Shown: piece after piece, positions 46,285 to 56,709 of the stretch
Layout of the letters: each line of letters begins with the position of its first letter
Position numbering within the stretch: position 1 is the first letter of the stretch
DNA from: Siphonodentalium dalli
Lineage: Eukaryota; Mollusca; Scaphopoda; Gadilida; Siphonodentaliidae
Reading direction: 5' to 3'
DNA: 64,000 bases
Assembly: GCA_032622095.1 (NCBI GenBank)
Contig: CP136067.1
Coordinates: forward strand, 179,402,556 to 179,466,555
Position numbers and translations under genes: made by a program
The notes under the pieces: model-generated
What the model saw: the letters and a program-made list of their open reading frames with translations, nothing else
Told to the model about the DNA's origin: nothing
The model's database searches: none

Positions 46285-46981
46285 ACTAACTTCAAAAGTA
46301 GCAGTAAGTTGTCATATGCATAATCAGTTAGTTCAAACCCAGCTACTCGAAAGTTTCTGAGTTCTAATTGATACATGACAGTTACCAGTAGTTGGATCAT
46401 GCTCTTTATACTGATTTGTACTGGTAATGAGATTTAATTGAGGGTCACAAGCATGTTTTGCCAAAATTTATCTTGTTATGTCAAAATGGATTTTCTTAAA
46501 ATCTGTCAGGAATTTCTTTGTGAAATTTAGTACATGCGTTTTATTGTGTCACAATATTTAAAAGCCATGCATCAAACTTTTGGAAATTATAATCTCATTT
46601 ACTTTACTTTTATGGCATGAACAATATTTAAAATTTCAGTTTTCAGGTTCCTTAAATCATAAAATAAAGTTAGCCATAATATTTTTTTCCATTCAATTCC
46701 TGTTGTTGGTGGACCAAGGAAGTATTCATCTCTCGGTGTGGAACCAAAGTCTCCAAAACATAGGAAATATTAAAATACAAACTCTGTCTCATATCTTGTA
46801 AACAGATAATTGGCAAGTATCTCCCGAATCACCCTTTGATTGACGGATAGATACCCATCTGGATATTGTATCCAGAAGTCCTCAACATATTATTACATGT
46901 GTTCTCTAATATGCATGACAAAATTATTTTGAAATATCTTTAAAAAAAACTCAGTTTTAGTTTGTAAACCAGATGCACATT
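46285..46981. other. Spacer, nothing recognised
   Basis: AT-rich, short frames only. Confidence 0.4.
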
Positions 46982-47151
46982 TACAGTAATGCCATAATTA
47001 ATCGACTCCATAACCACAGCAGAATTATGGGTAACTTTTCAGGATTTAGTCGGAAATATGGCTTGTTGCCATTCATCGGAAAGCTCTCCTTTGAAAAATT
47101 ACCCATAATTCTGCTGTGGTTATGGAGTCGATTAATTAGGGCATTACTGTA
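46982..47151. mobile_element. TA-flanked MITE with 58-bp terminal repeats (mariner-like)
   Basis: TA/CAGTAATGCC...GGCATTACTG/TA. The arms (46984-47041 and its inverse to 47149) pair with about two mismatches, leaving a ~50-bp loop. TA duplication with a CAGT start suggests the Tc1/mariner superfamily. Folded as RNA it forms one long hairpin. Confidence 0.88.
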
Positions 47152-47269
47152 TATCTAAGTTAGAATTCACCAGTTTGACCATAAACAAGCTACAAGTTTT
47201 GGAGACAGTGGTACATTTATGAAATTGACACTGCACCACCCAGACGCACATGATGCAGTGTAAGTTGGT

Positions 47270-48210
47270 AGAGATTTGTTTCATTGGTTACTCATTTAGA
47301 TGTGTTAAGATAATACGATCGCCTGTAACTATGGTTTAATATACACTGTGTCTTGGTTTACACTGGTTATATGAATAAAGTCCACCTAAGGCCAATATAA
47401 ACAAATTGATAGATTTATATCCCAAATTTTTAGTACCTCAATTTTTTTTGATAATTTTCATGTAAATCTTTTCTCTTACCTTAACTGTCAAATTACATTT
47501 CGATTACCCATTAATTAGTCTATTTTTTATCACATTGGACAATCTAACTTGTATTATATAAGATGGCTCCCTGCTTTGATACCTAGAACTGCATGCCCAT
47601 GGCATGTATTTATGTCAGGAAGATTGAAATTTAAAAAAAAATTAAAGATGGATGTAAATCTAGCAATTTATTTATATTGGCCTAATCAAAAACTACTCTA
47701 GATGTGTTGAGATAATGTGCTTGTCTATTTATATCTATGGGCCGTGCCTTAGTTTCACTGGTTACACGTGTAAACTAAGATCCACCTAATAAAAACTACT
47801 CTATTGCGATCTCATGTAACTACGCACTGTCCCTTAGTTACACTGGTTCCACGTGTAAACTAAGATCCATCTAATAAAAACTACTCTATTATGATCTCTT
47901 AAACTACGCACTGTGCCTCGGTTACACGTGTAAACTAAGACCCACCTAATAAAAAACTACTCTATTACGATCTCCTATAACTACGCACTGTGCCTTAGTT
48001 ACACTTGTTACACGTGTAAACTAAGATCCAACTAATAAAAACTACTCTATTACGATATCCTATAACTACGCACTGTGCCTTAGTTACACTGTTTACACGT
48101 GTAAACTAAGATCCACCTAATAAAAACTACTCTTACGATCTCATATACTACGCATTGTGCCTTAGTTACACCGGTTACACGTGTAAACTAAGATCCACCT
48201 AATAATATCT
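47270..48210. repeat. ~85-bp tandem repeat, array 1
   Basis: AAACTAAGATCC recurs at about 47772, 47857, 47932, 48018, 48103 and 48185 (spacings 75-86). The unit includes CTACTCTATTACGATCTC, CTACGCACTGTGCCTTAGTT and ACACGTGTAAACTAAG. A diverged outlier unit lies at 47270-47410. The same repeat forms a looser array at 50620-51035. Confidence 0.88.
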
Positions 48211-49624
48211 TTAGCATTGATTGCCTATAACTATTCAGTACTAAGTTCTAAAGTCTTATTTCCAGTTCCTACGAAAGTAAACTATTATGGGTCACATAAA
48301 TTAATCAACTGTCATGATTAGTGAAGAGAGAAAATAATTTCTCAAGTATTTGGTTCTCAGTCGTTCTCATGTATTGGGGGAAAAATGACAGGTCATTTAT
48401 TAATATACGGAAATTATTTATTCAAAGTTTTTTCAAGTATGGAAGATTTAAACACCACCAGGCAGTTCTGACAAACATCCCATTTAAGGACCAACCCTCT
48501 GATTTTAGCTCTTGTGCATTGCATCTCGAAGGATATCATTGGGGCCAGTTGATTTGAGTAAAAACTGGAATGAAAAGCTTGAAATTAGCCGCCTTGAGCC
48601 ATGCATGTTATTTAAAAAGATTTAAAAAATTTATATCAAAATTAGTGTCAAATTTCAAATTGCCTATCTCTGAGCTGGTAAACATATGCTCAAGTTAAGA
48701 GAAGTTTGTTTGCATGATATGATGTAAATTAATAAGATAAAATAGCCTATATAATTTATCTTTATGCACATAAGCAACTAAGTGAGTCATAATTTAAAGA
48801 TTAATTGCTGTTTATTGTTAGATAAGCATATTTTTGTTTTTCCAATCTTTCTCCCCGCTTCAATGCAATGTAATTTTAATTCTTGTCATAGCCAAAACTT
48901 AGACATTTTTCTTGACGTAACCAGGCATAGTCTTAAGTGTCTGTTTAAACGGACATGGTTCAATCGAAACTTTTTATGTGTATTTTGGAGCGCAAACAGG
49001 CATGTGGCTTTAACATGCTACTTTTCTGATTCTGATTATCTACTTGTACTGTGCATGTAACGGTTGTACAAGCCTTGAAATAGTTTGTCTTGTCATTTGC
49101 AGAATGAGGTCCCCAGGGGGCAAAGTTAATGATGCTACCCCGCATGGCGTGCTAGCATCATCAAATTCACCCTCTCGGAACCTCATTATTCTTTGGCCTC
49201 AACTGCTATGCAATGGGATACCAGGAGCAGATTGAATTTCGCTAGTTGAAGTTGGTGATGTACATTACCCCATAATTAGTGACCTTGATTATGCATTATG
49301 GAATATAGAAACTGCATCAGAACATACGGGGAAACATTAACTAAAAACAATGTTAATTTTAGACTATATAGATATACTTTATTGAAGTATATGCCGTATG
49401 ATTCTGTGTTAATAATAAATGGGAATAAAATAAAGTAAAACCATTTAAGACTCATTTGAGTTTTTAAAAAAACACGAGCTTTCGGCTATATAGAAGCCTT
49501 TATCAAGTATGAAGTGAACAAACGGTGAAAAGTCGTTGACGTTGAAAGTGTCCATCACGATGACGTTCATAACAAGAGTGTCGGAAAGCAACTTCGTCGC
49601 GGCTGCTGCCGAGTTCCCCAGAAA
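48211..49624. other. Spacer with one arm of an inverted repeat
   Basis: 49075-49190 (GCAGAATGAGGTCCCCAG... GATGATGCTAGCA region) is the inverse of 49885-49990. Each copy is itself weakly self-complementary. No gene between 48211 and 49074. A 78-codon frame at 48321 has no support. Confidence 0.5.
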
Positions 49625-49872
49625 TTATGCAGTACAACGTAATGTGAGAGAAAACCATAGTCCCCGTTTAACCCTTTCCGGATGGTGTCCATGTAGGTTA
49701 TTAATTTCAACTCTACTGTTTTCCTTGCTCTCAGTCTTTTCAATCCTCCTGAGAACTCTGACCCCGAGGTCTTCCTCTGAATGGTGAGAAGAAGAGTTAA
49801 AATGTTCTCCCACGGGCACGAATATATTTTCTGATGTTATGTCATGCCGGTGTCCATGTAATCTTCCCAGAA
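49625..49872 (-). pseudogene. GIY-YIG-type nuclease tail (Penelope-like remnant)
   Basis: The minus frame reads HGHRHDITSENIFVPVGEHF and then NSSSHHSEEDLGVRVLRR. The VxEHFNxxxHSxxDLxVxVL pattern is the C-terminal part of the GIY-YIG domain encoded by Penelope-like and related elements. It ends with GHHPERVKRGL. The catalytic Tyr and Arg region is not present. It is bracketed by the 49075/49885 inverted repeat. Confidence 0.55.
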
Positions 49873-50046
49873 GATTATCTCATAAGCAGAATGAGGTTTC
49901 CAGAGGAAGATTTGATGATGCTAGCAAAAACTGGGTGATAATTCACCCTCTGGGGACCTCATTCTGCAAATGACAGACACTATTTCTATGCTAGCGGCTA
50001 TCAGTTTCAAGTTAGTTTAAATTTAAAATAAGTTCAAGTTAGTTTA

Positions 50047-50601
50047 AATTTAAATTGCTTCCCTGATGCCATAAAAAAGAATGCAGTTCCCTTCTACAGA
50101 GATATGTGTGGTGTCACTGTATAGTACAGAGTACTCTCTGCTTATAGCTCCATGTTCCAGGAACTGGATACGGCCCTGATTAGAGAAGCGGCAAATTGTG
50201 GATACAACCTCGCGATTAAAGCGTTTCCGCTTTCTCACAATTGCCGCTTCTGAATCAGCGCCGTCCCAGTTCCTGCGATCAATAACTTCAGAAAAGAGCA
50301 CTTTCGCATTTGGCAGCTTTCCTGACACAAAACAGAGCAACTTATCTGACTGTTCAGCAAGCTCCTGCCCTTTCGTTTTGATCATGTTGTTGGACCCCAC
50401 GTGTAAAACAATGACATGGGGCCTTCTCTGTTGCCAACCAGTTCTCCAGCAGGCCTTCAACATTTTCTATACATCGACCGCCGTCCCCCCGCCATACCAC
50501 TGTCGTTGATGGAATGTCCATGTCGACTTTCGTCACATCAGCCAGATAGTTTGCCAGATTACGAATGTAGGAATCCCCTACTACCCATAATATGGTGTTC
50601 C
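50047..50601 (-). pseudogene. SGNH/GDSL-like hydrolase, main exon with one frameshift
   Basis: The exon opens after ATATATTTGTAG at 50602 and reads NTILWVVGDSYIRNLANYL: GDS with the nucleophile Ser of block I. After WRGDGGRCIENVEGLLENWL the frame shifts near 50435 to continue RRPHVIVLHVGSNNM (block III GxN), then LPNAKVLFSEVIDRRNW and finally SDTTHISVEGN (block V D-x-x-H, catalytic Asp and His). All three catalytic positions are thus visible. The stop is near 50050. SGNH proteins of this kind are multicopy in molluscs and corals and are often carried by mobile elements; substrate unknown. The single shift could be an assembly error, in which case the gene may be intact. Confidence 0.75.
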
Positions 50602-50619
50602 CTACAAATATAATATAAT

Positions 50620-51035
50620 ACTAATGGTAACATTGGTTTACTCATGTAAAATAAGATCCACCTAATAAAACAACTTGGGTTGTGTTGAGATACAATGTTA
50701 TATGCTTGCCTATTTATATAACTTTGCACTGTGTCTGAGTTATGCTGGACATGGCTGGTTACTCATGTAAAATAAGATCAACCTTATGAAAATTAGTCTT
50801 AATAATATGACCTCCTATAATTATGCACTGTTTCTTAGTTACGCTGGTTACACTTGTAAAGTAAGTAAAATCCACCTGATCATAACTACTCTAATATGAT
50901 CTATAACTATGTACAGTGTCTTAGTTACAATGGTTACTCATGTAAACTAAGATCAACCTAATAAAAATGACTATAATAATATGATCACCTATAACTATGC
51001 ACTGTATCTTATTTACACTGTTTGTGCATGCTAAA
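50620..51035. repeat. ~85-bp tandem repeat, array 2, inside the SGNH-like intron
   Basis: Diverged units with CATGTAAAATAAGATCCACC, TTATGCACTGT and CTTAGTTACGCTGG blocks, homologous to 47270-48210. Confidence 0.75.
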
Positions 51036-51172
51036 TACACCTTACAGTTGATGTGGTATGACAGGCTGAGGTGATGCATAATCACTGAATACTCTTTATT
51101 ATTTAAAGTATATATAAATCAGAAGGAAAATTGGGCAAGAGATCAGTGTTGAATTTCTATTTAAATCCTCAC

Positions 51173-51208
51173 CTGTGGCAGCTTGCATTTTGACTCGCAG
51201 CTTGTCTC
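51173..51208 (-). CDS. SGNH-like gene, 36-nt upstream micro-exon
   Basis: Acceptor TTTTAGTTTCAG and donor CCACAG/GTGAGG on the minus strand. It encodes DKLRVKMQAAT and leaves in phase 1, which completes the Gly codon at the start of the 50601 exon. The intron between them (50602-51172) contains the second 85-bp repeat array. Phase agreement and strong sites support it despite its size. Confidence 0.6.
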
Positions 51209-52004
51209 CTGAAACTAAAATTTCAACCAGATTTGAAAACATGCACGGATGTTACAACATATATTTCTGACAAACACTGACTGAATTTCAAGATGGCTGC
51301 ATAATACTTTTGTGAAAAAATATAATCTGACAACTCCTACAATCCCTTTAAATACTAATTTGTTATTTTTATATTTCCTAAATGCTAGAAATTGTTTTTC
51401 TTCATGAATTAGGTTCTACTCTAGTATTCATGTATTTTCTCAAATTTGCTTCAAATGAAACATTATTTGAAGGACACACCTGTGAATCATTTTCTATTTC
51501 AATAACTCAATTTCACATTTTCCATATCATTCTTGCATTTTTATAAAGAGTGGTGTTATTAAAATGACTCAAAATAACAATCAACTTTTTCCATTGAATA
51601 TTTTAAAGACATATTATGGACTTGTTTGGGTGTGTGAAACTGATAAGTTAGTAAGCTGGCACTATGCCAAATTGGGGAATATATCATTATACTAACATTG
51701 GCGAAAATCTCAAATAAATCGTCCATACTACAACATAGAAAACATCGTCTGAACAATGACCAGAAGTTTTAGGTATATCAAATACAAATTATAGCAGGAT
51801 TTGTTTTCACAGGTTATGGTCCGGACGGAAGGATGGAGATCAATTCTATAGTCCCCCAAACTTCAAAATAGTCCGGGGACAATAATATAATATCAACTTA
51901 CAGATAAAAGAGATAATAAATCTTAAGATTTTCCTGTAAAGAAAATATACTAAAGATGTAATGATATCCTGTTAAAATTCATTTAAACACCTCAGTTATA
52001 CTAT
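51209..52004. other. Spacer, nothing recognised
   Basis: No supported gene. This is where earlier exons of the SGNH-like gene would be expected, but none was recognised. Confidence 0.4.
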
Positions 52005-52462
52005 TTAAAGGTTCTCAATCTGATCTGATGGTCCTCATATAATTAGATTCCAACAACAACCATATATTTTTTTACATGCTGCTTCAGTTATCAGAATCGA
52101 TTAGTTGTCCAAAAATAATGCTAAGTTGCTAACAGTCGACTATAGTATCAATTTGCACAAAACGTGTTATCTATCAACATTTTGTTCAATGAAAGCTGAA
52201 TGAATTGTCAAATATCTGACATAACATCCGAAGCCACTTGCTTTTAGAGTTATCCATCTTCATCCGCAAATTTGGTCCAAGACTGTTGGTTTGGTGACTT
52301 TGCCAGGTCATAACAAATTACTTGAGAAATAACATTTCAACAATAGATATCTGATCACTGTGAGCTGTGATGGGTGAGTTCCTTGACTAAAATAAAATAT
52401 TTTTTACCCCGACACCAAAGAAATAGTAATTTGGGAGAGTTAATCAGATTATGCACCTTTAA
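52005..52462. mobile_element. TTAA MITE family C, copy 2 (diverged)
   Basis: TTAAAGGTTCTCAATCTGAT at the left and the inverse of ATCAGATTATGCACCTTTAA at the right. The interior shares CATCTTCATCCG and GATCACTGTGAGCTGTGATG with the inverse or direct strand of copy 1. It is longer than copy 1 (458 against 307 bp). Confidence 0.75.
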
Positions 52463-53704
52463 AGTTTAATCATTTGCAAAGGTAATTAATCAGTGTATAT
52501 ATATATATATATAATCAGTGCTATCAATATATGATAGCATCTTATATTATTTACAATCACTATGTCAATTCATTTTGAGTGTAATTTAATTATTCTGATC
52601 AATGATCATCCTTATTTGTTGGTGGGGGGGGGGTCAAACCCTGTGGTTAAATTAGACCTCTGTATTCTGCAATGATTACATTAAATTTAATTATATTCTA
52701 TGTTACATGAAAATGGCTAAAACGTTAACATTAATAATTAAGGTCGGCAGCTATTTCTTTTTCTTTCTTTTTTTCCTGTCAAATATTTATGATCGGTCGG
52801 AAGTCGAAACAGATAATATATTTTCTCATGACATTTGAACTTGGAAACTTTAATTTCATGAATAAAAAAGTTGAATATTCCTAGTAATATTCAAATTCCT
52901 ACGGTAAAAATCCCAGTCACGTCTGATCAAGTCAACATTAAATGATGCTATTCACAAATTACAACTTAATGCGTAGGCTACTTACATTGCAAGCAAACTT
53001 TGAAGTTTGACTTTTATTAATGATAAATTTATCGTCAAAATTCATTATTTGCATGAATGAAACATATATGTTTTATACTATTTAGTGGATAGTTAAATAG
53101 AACTGAGCTTTGATATGAAATCAAACAGTTTTTATCGTTGGTATAAAATAGATTAAACAAGATAATTCCTCAACACATATGAAAACAATTTACTCACGGT
53201 GCGCCAAAAACTTTAAGAGATCACCTTGAGCTGGGAATTTCCTGACGTCATACATAATCTAAATATAGGATAAAATTTGGCCAGCGAATGATGTAATTTT
53301 CACTCATTTAGCCCAGCCCTGAAGTCGAACAGTGAGATCACAGGGCGGCGAAGACGAATTGAAGAGTTACACATAAACATTGAGGAGAGCGGTCAAAGGC
53401 AGAGAGGTAATTTAACAATGGTAGCACGAGCGTGTGTCGACCATCGTGCGTTCACCATTGTGTGATGTTTGCGTGACTTGTGCGAAGGAGAACAAAAACT
53501 TTGAAACTTTGTGAAATTTGTATGACGTCAAAGTTCAGCGAATGTTCGTCGGGTGTAATACGTGGCTCAAACAACCTATCTTCAGCGATATTTGTGCATA
53601 ATTGGCGTGGTGGGTGGCCATAACAACCCCTCTTGTGCGAGATCGGAAAACGGCGGGAAAACAAACAAAGGAAAGATTTGGAAACACCACAAAAATAAGG
53701 AACA
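52463..53704. other. Upstream flank of the gag frame, with a hairpin
   Basis: (TA)n near 52497, G9 run near 52624. A stem ACAATGGT-x-GCACGA pairing with TCGTGC-x2-ACCATTGT occurs at 53415-53461. The region 53300-53704 is probably the leader of the LTR element, but no LTR partner was found. Confidence 0.45.
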
Positions 53705-54135
53705 ATGTCAATGAGGATAAATCCCCCAACTTTCAAAACATCTGTGAATTATGAAAGATATAAACAAGAAAGATTGGCGTGGAGAGAAGTTACTGAACTA
53801 GCAAAAGCAAAACAAGGGATTGCAATTGCACTTAATTTACCTGAAGACGATGATTCAAAAATTCGGCAACAGGTTTTTGATGAAATACTTTTAACTGATC
53901 TTTAAAAGGAGACAGGACTAGATACATTGCTTACATTTCTTTTAAAAAATTGAGTAAAGATGATTTGGAGGACAGTTTGAACAAATTTGAAGATTATGCT
54001 TGATCAGATTCTGAGACCATCAATGATTTTATCAGCAATTTCGATCAGAGATACAATCGAATTATGAAGAAAGGAATGAAATTACCATAAGAAATTCTGG
54101 CTTTCAAACTTTTACATCGTGCTAAGATAACCAAT
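53705..54135 (+). pseudogene. LTR-retrotransposon gag, 5' part, interrupted by the LINE
   Basis: ATG 53705 opens a gag frame: INPPTFKTSVNYERYKQERL, AWREVTELAKAKQGIAIALN, LPEDDDSKIRQQVFDEIL. This resembles the gag of invertebrate LTR retrotransposons that have the Y-x-x-Y-x-x-x-x-x-x-W-x-x-V-T / LTGMDY pattern; lineage not resolved. Lesions: TAA at 53902, a missing A in the A6 run at 53943, TGA at 54001 and TAA near 54088. The frame stops at 54135 where the LINE begins and resumes at 60254. The last 182 bp are repeated there. Confidence 0.75.
53954..54135 (+). repeat. 182-bp direct repeat flanking the LINE, left copy
   Basis: Identical to 60254-60435 (offset exactly 6300) except A/G at 54116/60416. 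It starts GTAAAGATGATTTGG and ends AAGATAACCAAT, and abuts the 3' end of the minus-strand LINE. Confidence 0.97.
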
Positions 54136-54379
54136 ATATATCTTTATTATCCTCCATATATGGAGATTCATATATAAATGTTTATATTATGAAAACAAAC
54201 ACAATTTGGTACATAACACAGTGTATAACAAATTTATAATAACAAACATATCTACAACATATGTCTCAATATGTATGATGATCCAACTACACATGCACAT
54301 ATACACACACTCGTACACTACATAAAGTAGACATTCCATTATACAGCCATATCGTACTTACATACAAGAGAAATAGCAT

Positions 54380-54490
54380 ACTCCGAGACGACCAAGCCGG
54401 AGTTGGACCCGAATCAGGGATCTCTCTCTCTGGAAGACCCACAAACGCCAATGCCTTTGTGCAGTCTTACCGACTCAGAGCCGACCATTT
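54380..54490 (-). ncRNA. tRNA-like segment in the LINE 3' region (possible SINE head)
   Basis: The minus strand reads GGCTCTGAGTCGGTAAGACT (A-box-like) and about 50 nt later TGATTCGGGTCCAACTCCGG (B-box-like GATTCGGGTCCAA). This may be a shared LINE/SINE 3' module or a decayed SINE. It is too degenerate to be a functional tRNA. Confidence 0.35.
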
Positions 54491-54719
54491 ACCCAGCACC
54501 ACTCATATATATATACACAGCCATATCATACTTACAGACAAGCAGGCATACGAGACAAACAAACAAACGGCATACATACATACAGACAAATGTACTTACT
54601 GGTAAAACAATACACCGATACATGTGATATGAACAATTACGAACACGCTTATAACTGCATGTTATGATCGAGTTTACATGAAGGTTTGTGAGATCTAGTC
54701 AGGACTTGGCGTCAGTCGA

Positions 54720-56700
54720 TCAACATATACTCTCCAGAGGAATGCGGCTTTGTTCACGAAAAAGTCTTAGTTCATTTTCTTCTTCGGTAGCACAGTATAT
54801 GTTTTCATGTAGACCTGTTAGTAGAACGCGCGTTTTGGATTCTACATCCAGTTTATCATATTGCATATAAATGTCTACATGAAACAAGTTTAGTAGCTCG
54901 AATTCAAAGGTATTTCGATCGTCGCAAATGGAAGAACATTCGATTAAGGCATGTTTTACAAGATCTTTATGTTTGTTGTTACATAATACGCAGGTTTCTT
55001 CATTTGTTTCCAGGATACAAATAAGGCGTGCAATAAGTAGATATGATTTTTTATGGGCTGGGTATATTCGGCAATTTTCCCATAGCCGGGACATACATAA
55101 CGTTGGATGGACGGCAGAGAACCTGACAAGTCGAGTATCCTCATTTAAGCTCATTTCCCAATATTCTCTATTAACTCTTGACCATGATTCATTTATCGCA
55201 CATTTCCAAGTAGATTTCTTCGGGAATATTGAATCTTCGATGTAGTTCACAATGGTCTCTGTCATTTTATATCTACTAAGGACGAAGAATATGTCAGACG
55301 AGTAACTAGATAGAGAGGTTGAAGCACCTATGGTGTACTGATATAAGCGAGTAAGAAATACTTGCTTTGCTGTTTTGGAAACTTTTAAGTTGCACAACGA
55401 GCCGAAGAATGACAATTTACGTTTTTCGATAAGTGACACCATAGATGAAGTTCCAACCAATCCTTGAGCTATAACCGTTTTTGTGCGATGATGAAGGCCC
55501 TGGTAATATTTTAAACAAAATCTGTGTGTTCTCTCAAGTCGATCAATGTGAGTTTGATTTAAATTCCAGAGGAGTTCAGAGCCGTACAGACCTTTTGGTA
55601 TAACCACTGATGAATAAATTAACGAGCAACTTTTGGGGGTCATACCACCGGGATAGAGTCCAGCATTGTTCAACATCATAAACGTGCTACGGGTCTTATC
55701 GCATATGTGATTAGTGAAAATCCCGTTGAAGTTGTACTTGTCAAGTGAGATACCCAAATGAGTGGTGTTCGTACTTTCTTTGATATCTGAGGTTCCTAGG
55801 TTCCAAAGACGACTTTGATGCGAAAATTCTGCTTTAGTTTCATTGAATACTACTATAGTGCATTTGGATGGATTATATTTATACCGCCATTTTTTGCTGT
55901 ACTCGTTGCAAATATCACAAAGCGCTGATAAGCCATATTTATTTAGTGATAATAGGACCATGTCATCTGCGTGGGTTGGACACGTACAATTAACACCGAG
56001 CATGTTCAGGCCGAATGGTGAGTTTGCAAGAATATGTATTAATTCGTCGACGTAGATCATATAGTACAAAGGGGAGAGGATACTCCCTTGTCTGGCTCCC
56101 TGTCTCACATCAAACCACCTGGATAAAACGTTATTGTGACGAATAGAGCATGTGACGTTCGCGCATCAATCGAAGTAAATTTCCTCTGAACCCACATGCG
56201 TGCAGCTTGTATAATAATCCGTTGATCCAGACGGTATCAAATGCCTTCCAAACATCTAGAAACAGACTATACAGTTTTTGTTTACTTTCGGCTACATATG
56301 AGATACATTCTTTCATTACATATGATGTCATTGTTGCGTTTATGCCTTTTTGGAATCCGTGTTGAAGCGGGTGTACATCAAGTAATTTTGGTGCGTACAG
56401 TTCTATTCTAGCTTGTAAAACCTTTTCGAGTAACTTGTATAAAGTTGGCATCAGTGTTATAGCTCTGTAACTCAAAATCTGTTCTGGGTTTTGTGCCACC
56501 TTTATATAATGTTATGATTAAACCGCGCTTTAACTGTGATGGGACCGTTTGTGTTTGAATCAGGACTGTTAGGAGATTCGCAATCGTCTGAGTCAACTTC
56601 TGACTTCCATAGATCAAATGTTCGTTCGAAATCCCATCCCAACCGGTTGCTTTTTCAAAGCTGAGGCTGCGATACACATTAAGTAATTCGTCTGTAGTTA
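54720..56700 (-). pseudogene. LINE ORF2, reverse transcriptase and C-terminal knuckle, frameshifted
   Basis: Three frames must be joined. First LSFEKATGWDGISNEHL and LIITLYKGGTKP (RT fingers, to about 56480). Then SYRAITLMPTLYKLLEKVL and LFLDVWKAFDTVW (motif A, with the catalytic Asp in FLDVWKAFD; to about 56145). Then WFDVRQGARQGSILSPLYY (motif B) and CPTHADDMVLLS (motif C: H-A-D-D where F/Y-A-D-D is usual). The thumb and connection follow (TTHLGISLDKYNF, YGSELLWNLNQ), and the C-terminal zinc knuckle CVLCNNKHKDLVKHALIEC. The 462-codon last frame (54720-56108) is open. Each junction needs only a single-base change. Confidence 0.85.
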
Positions 56701-56709
56701 CTGAAAAGA

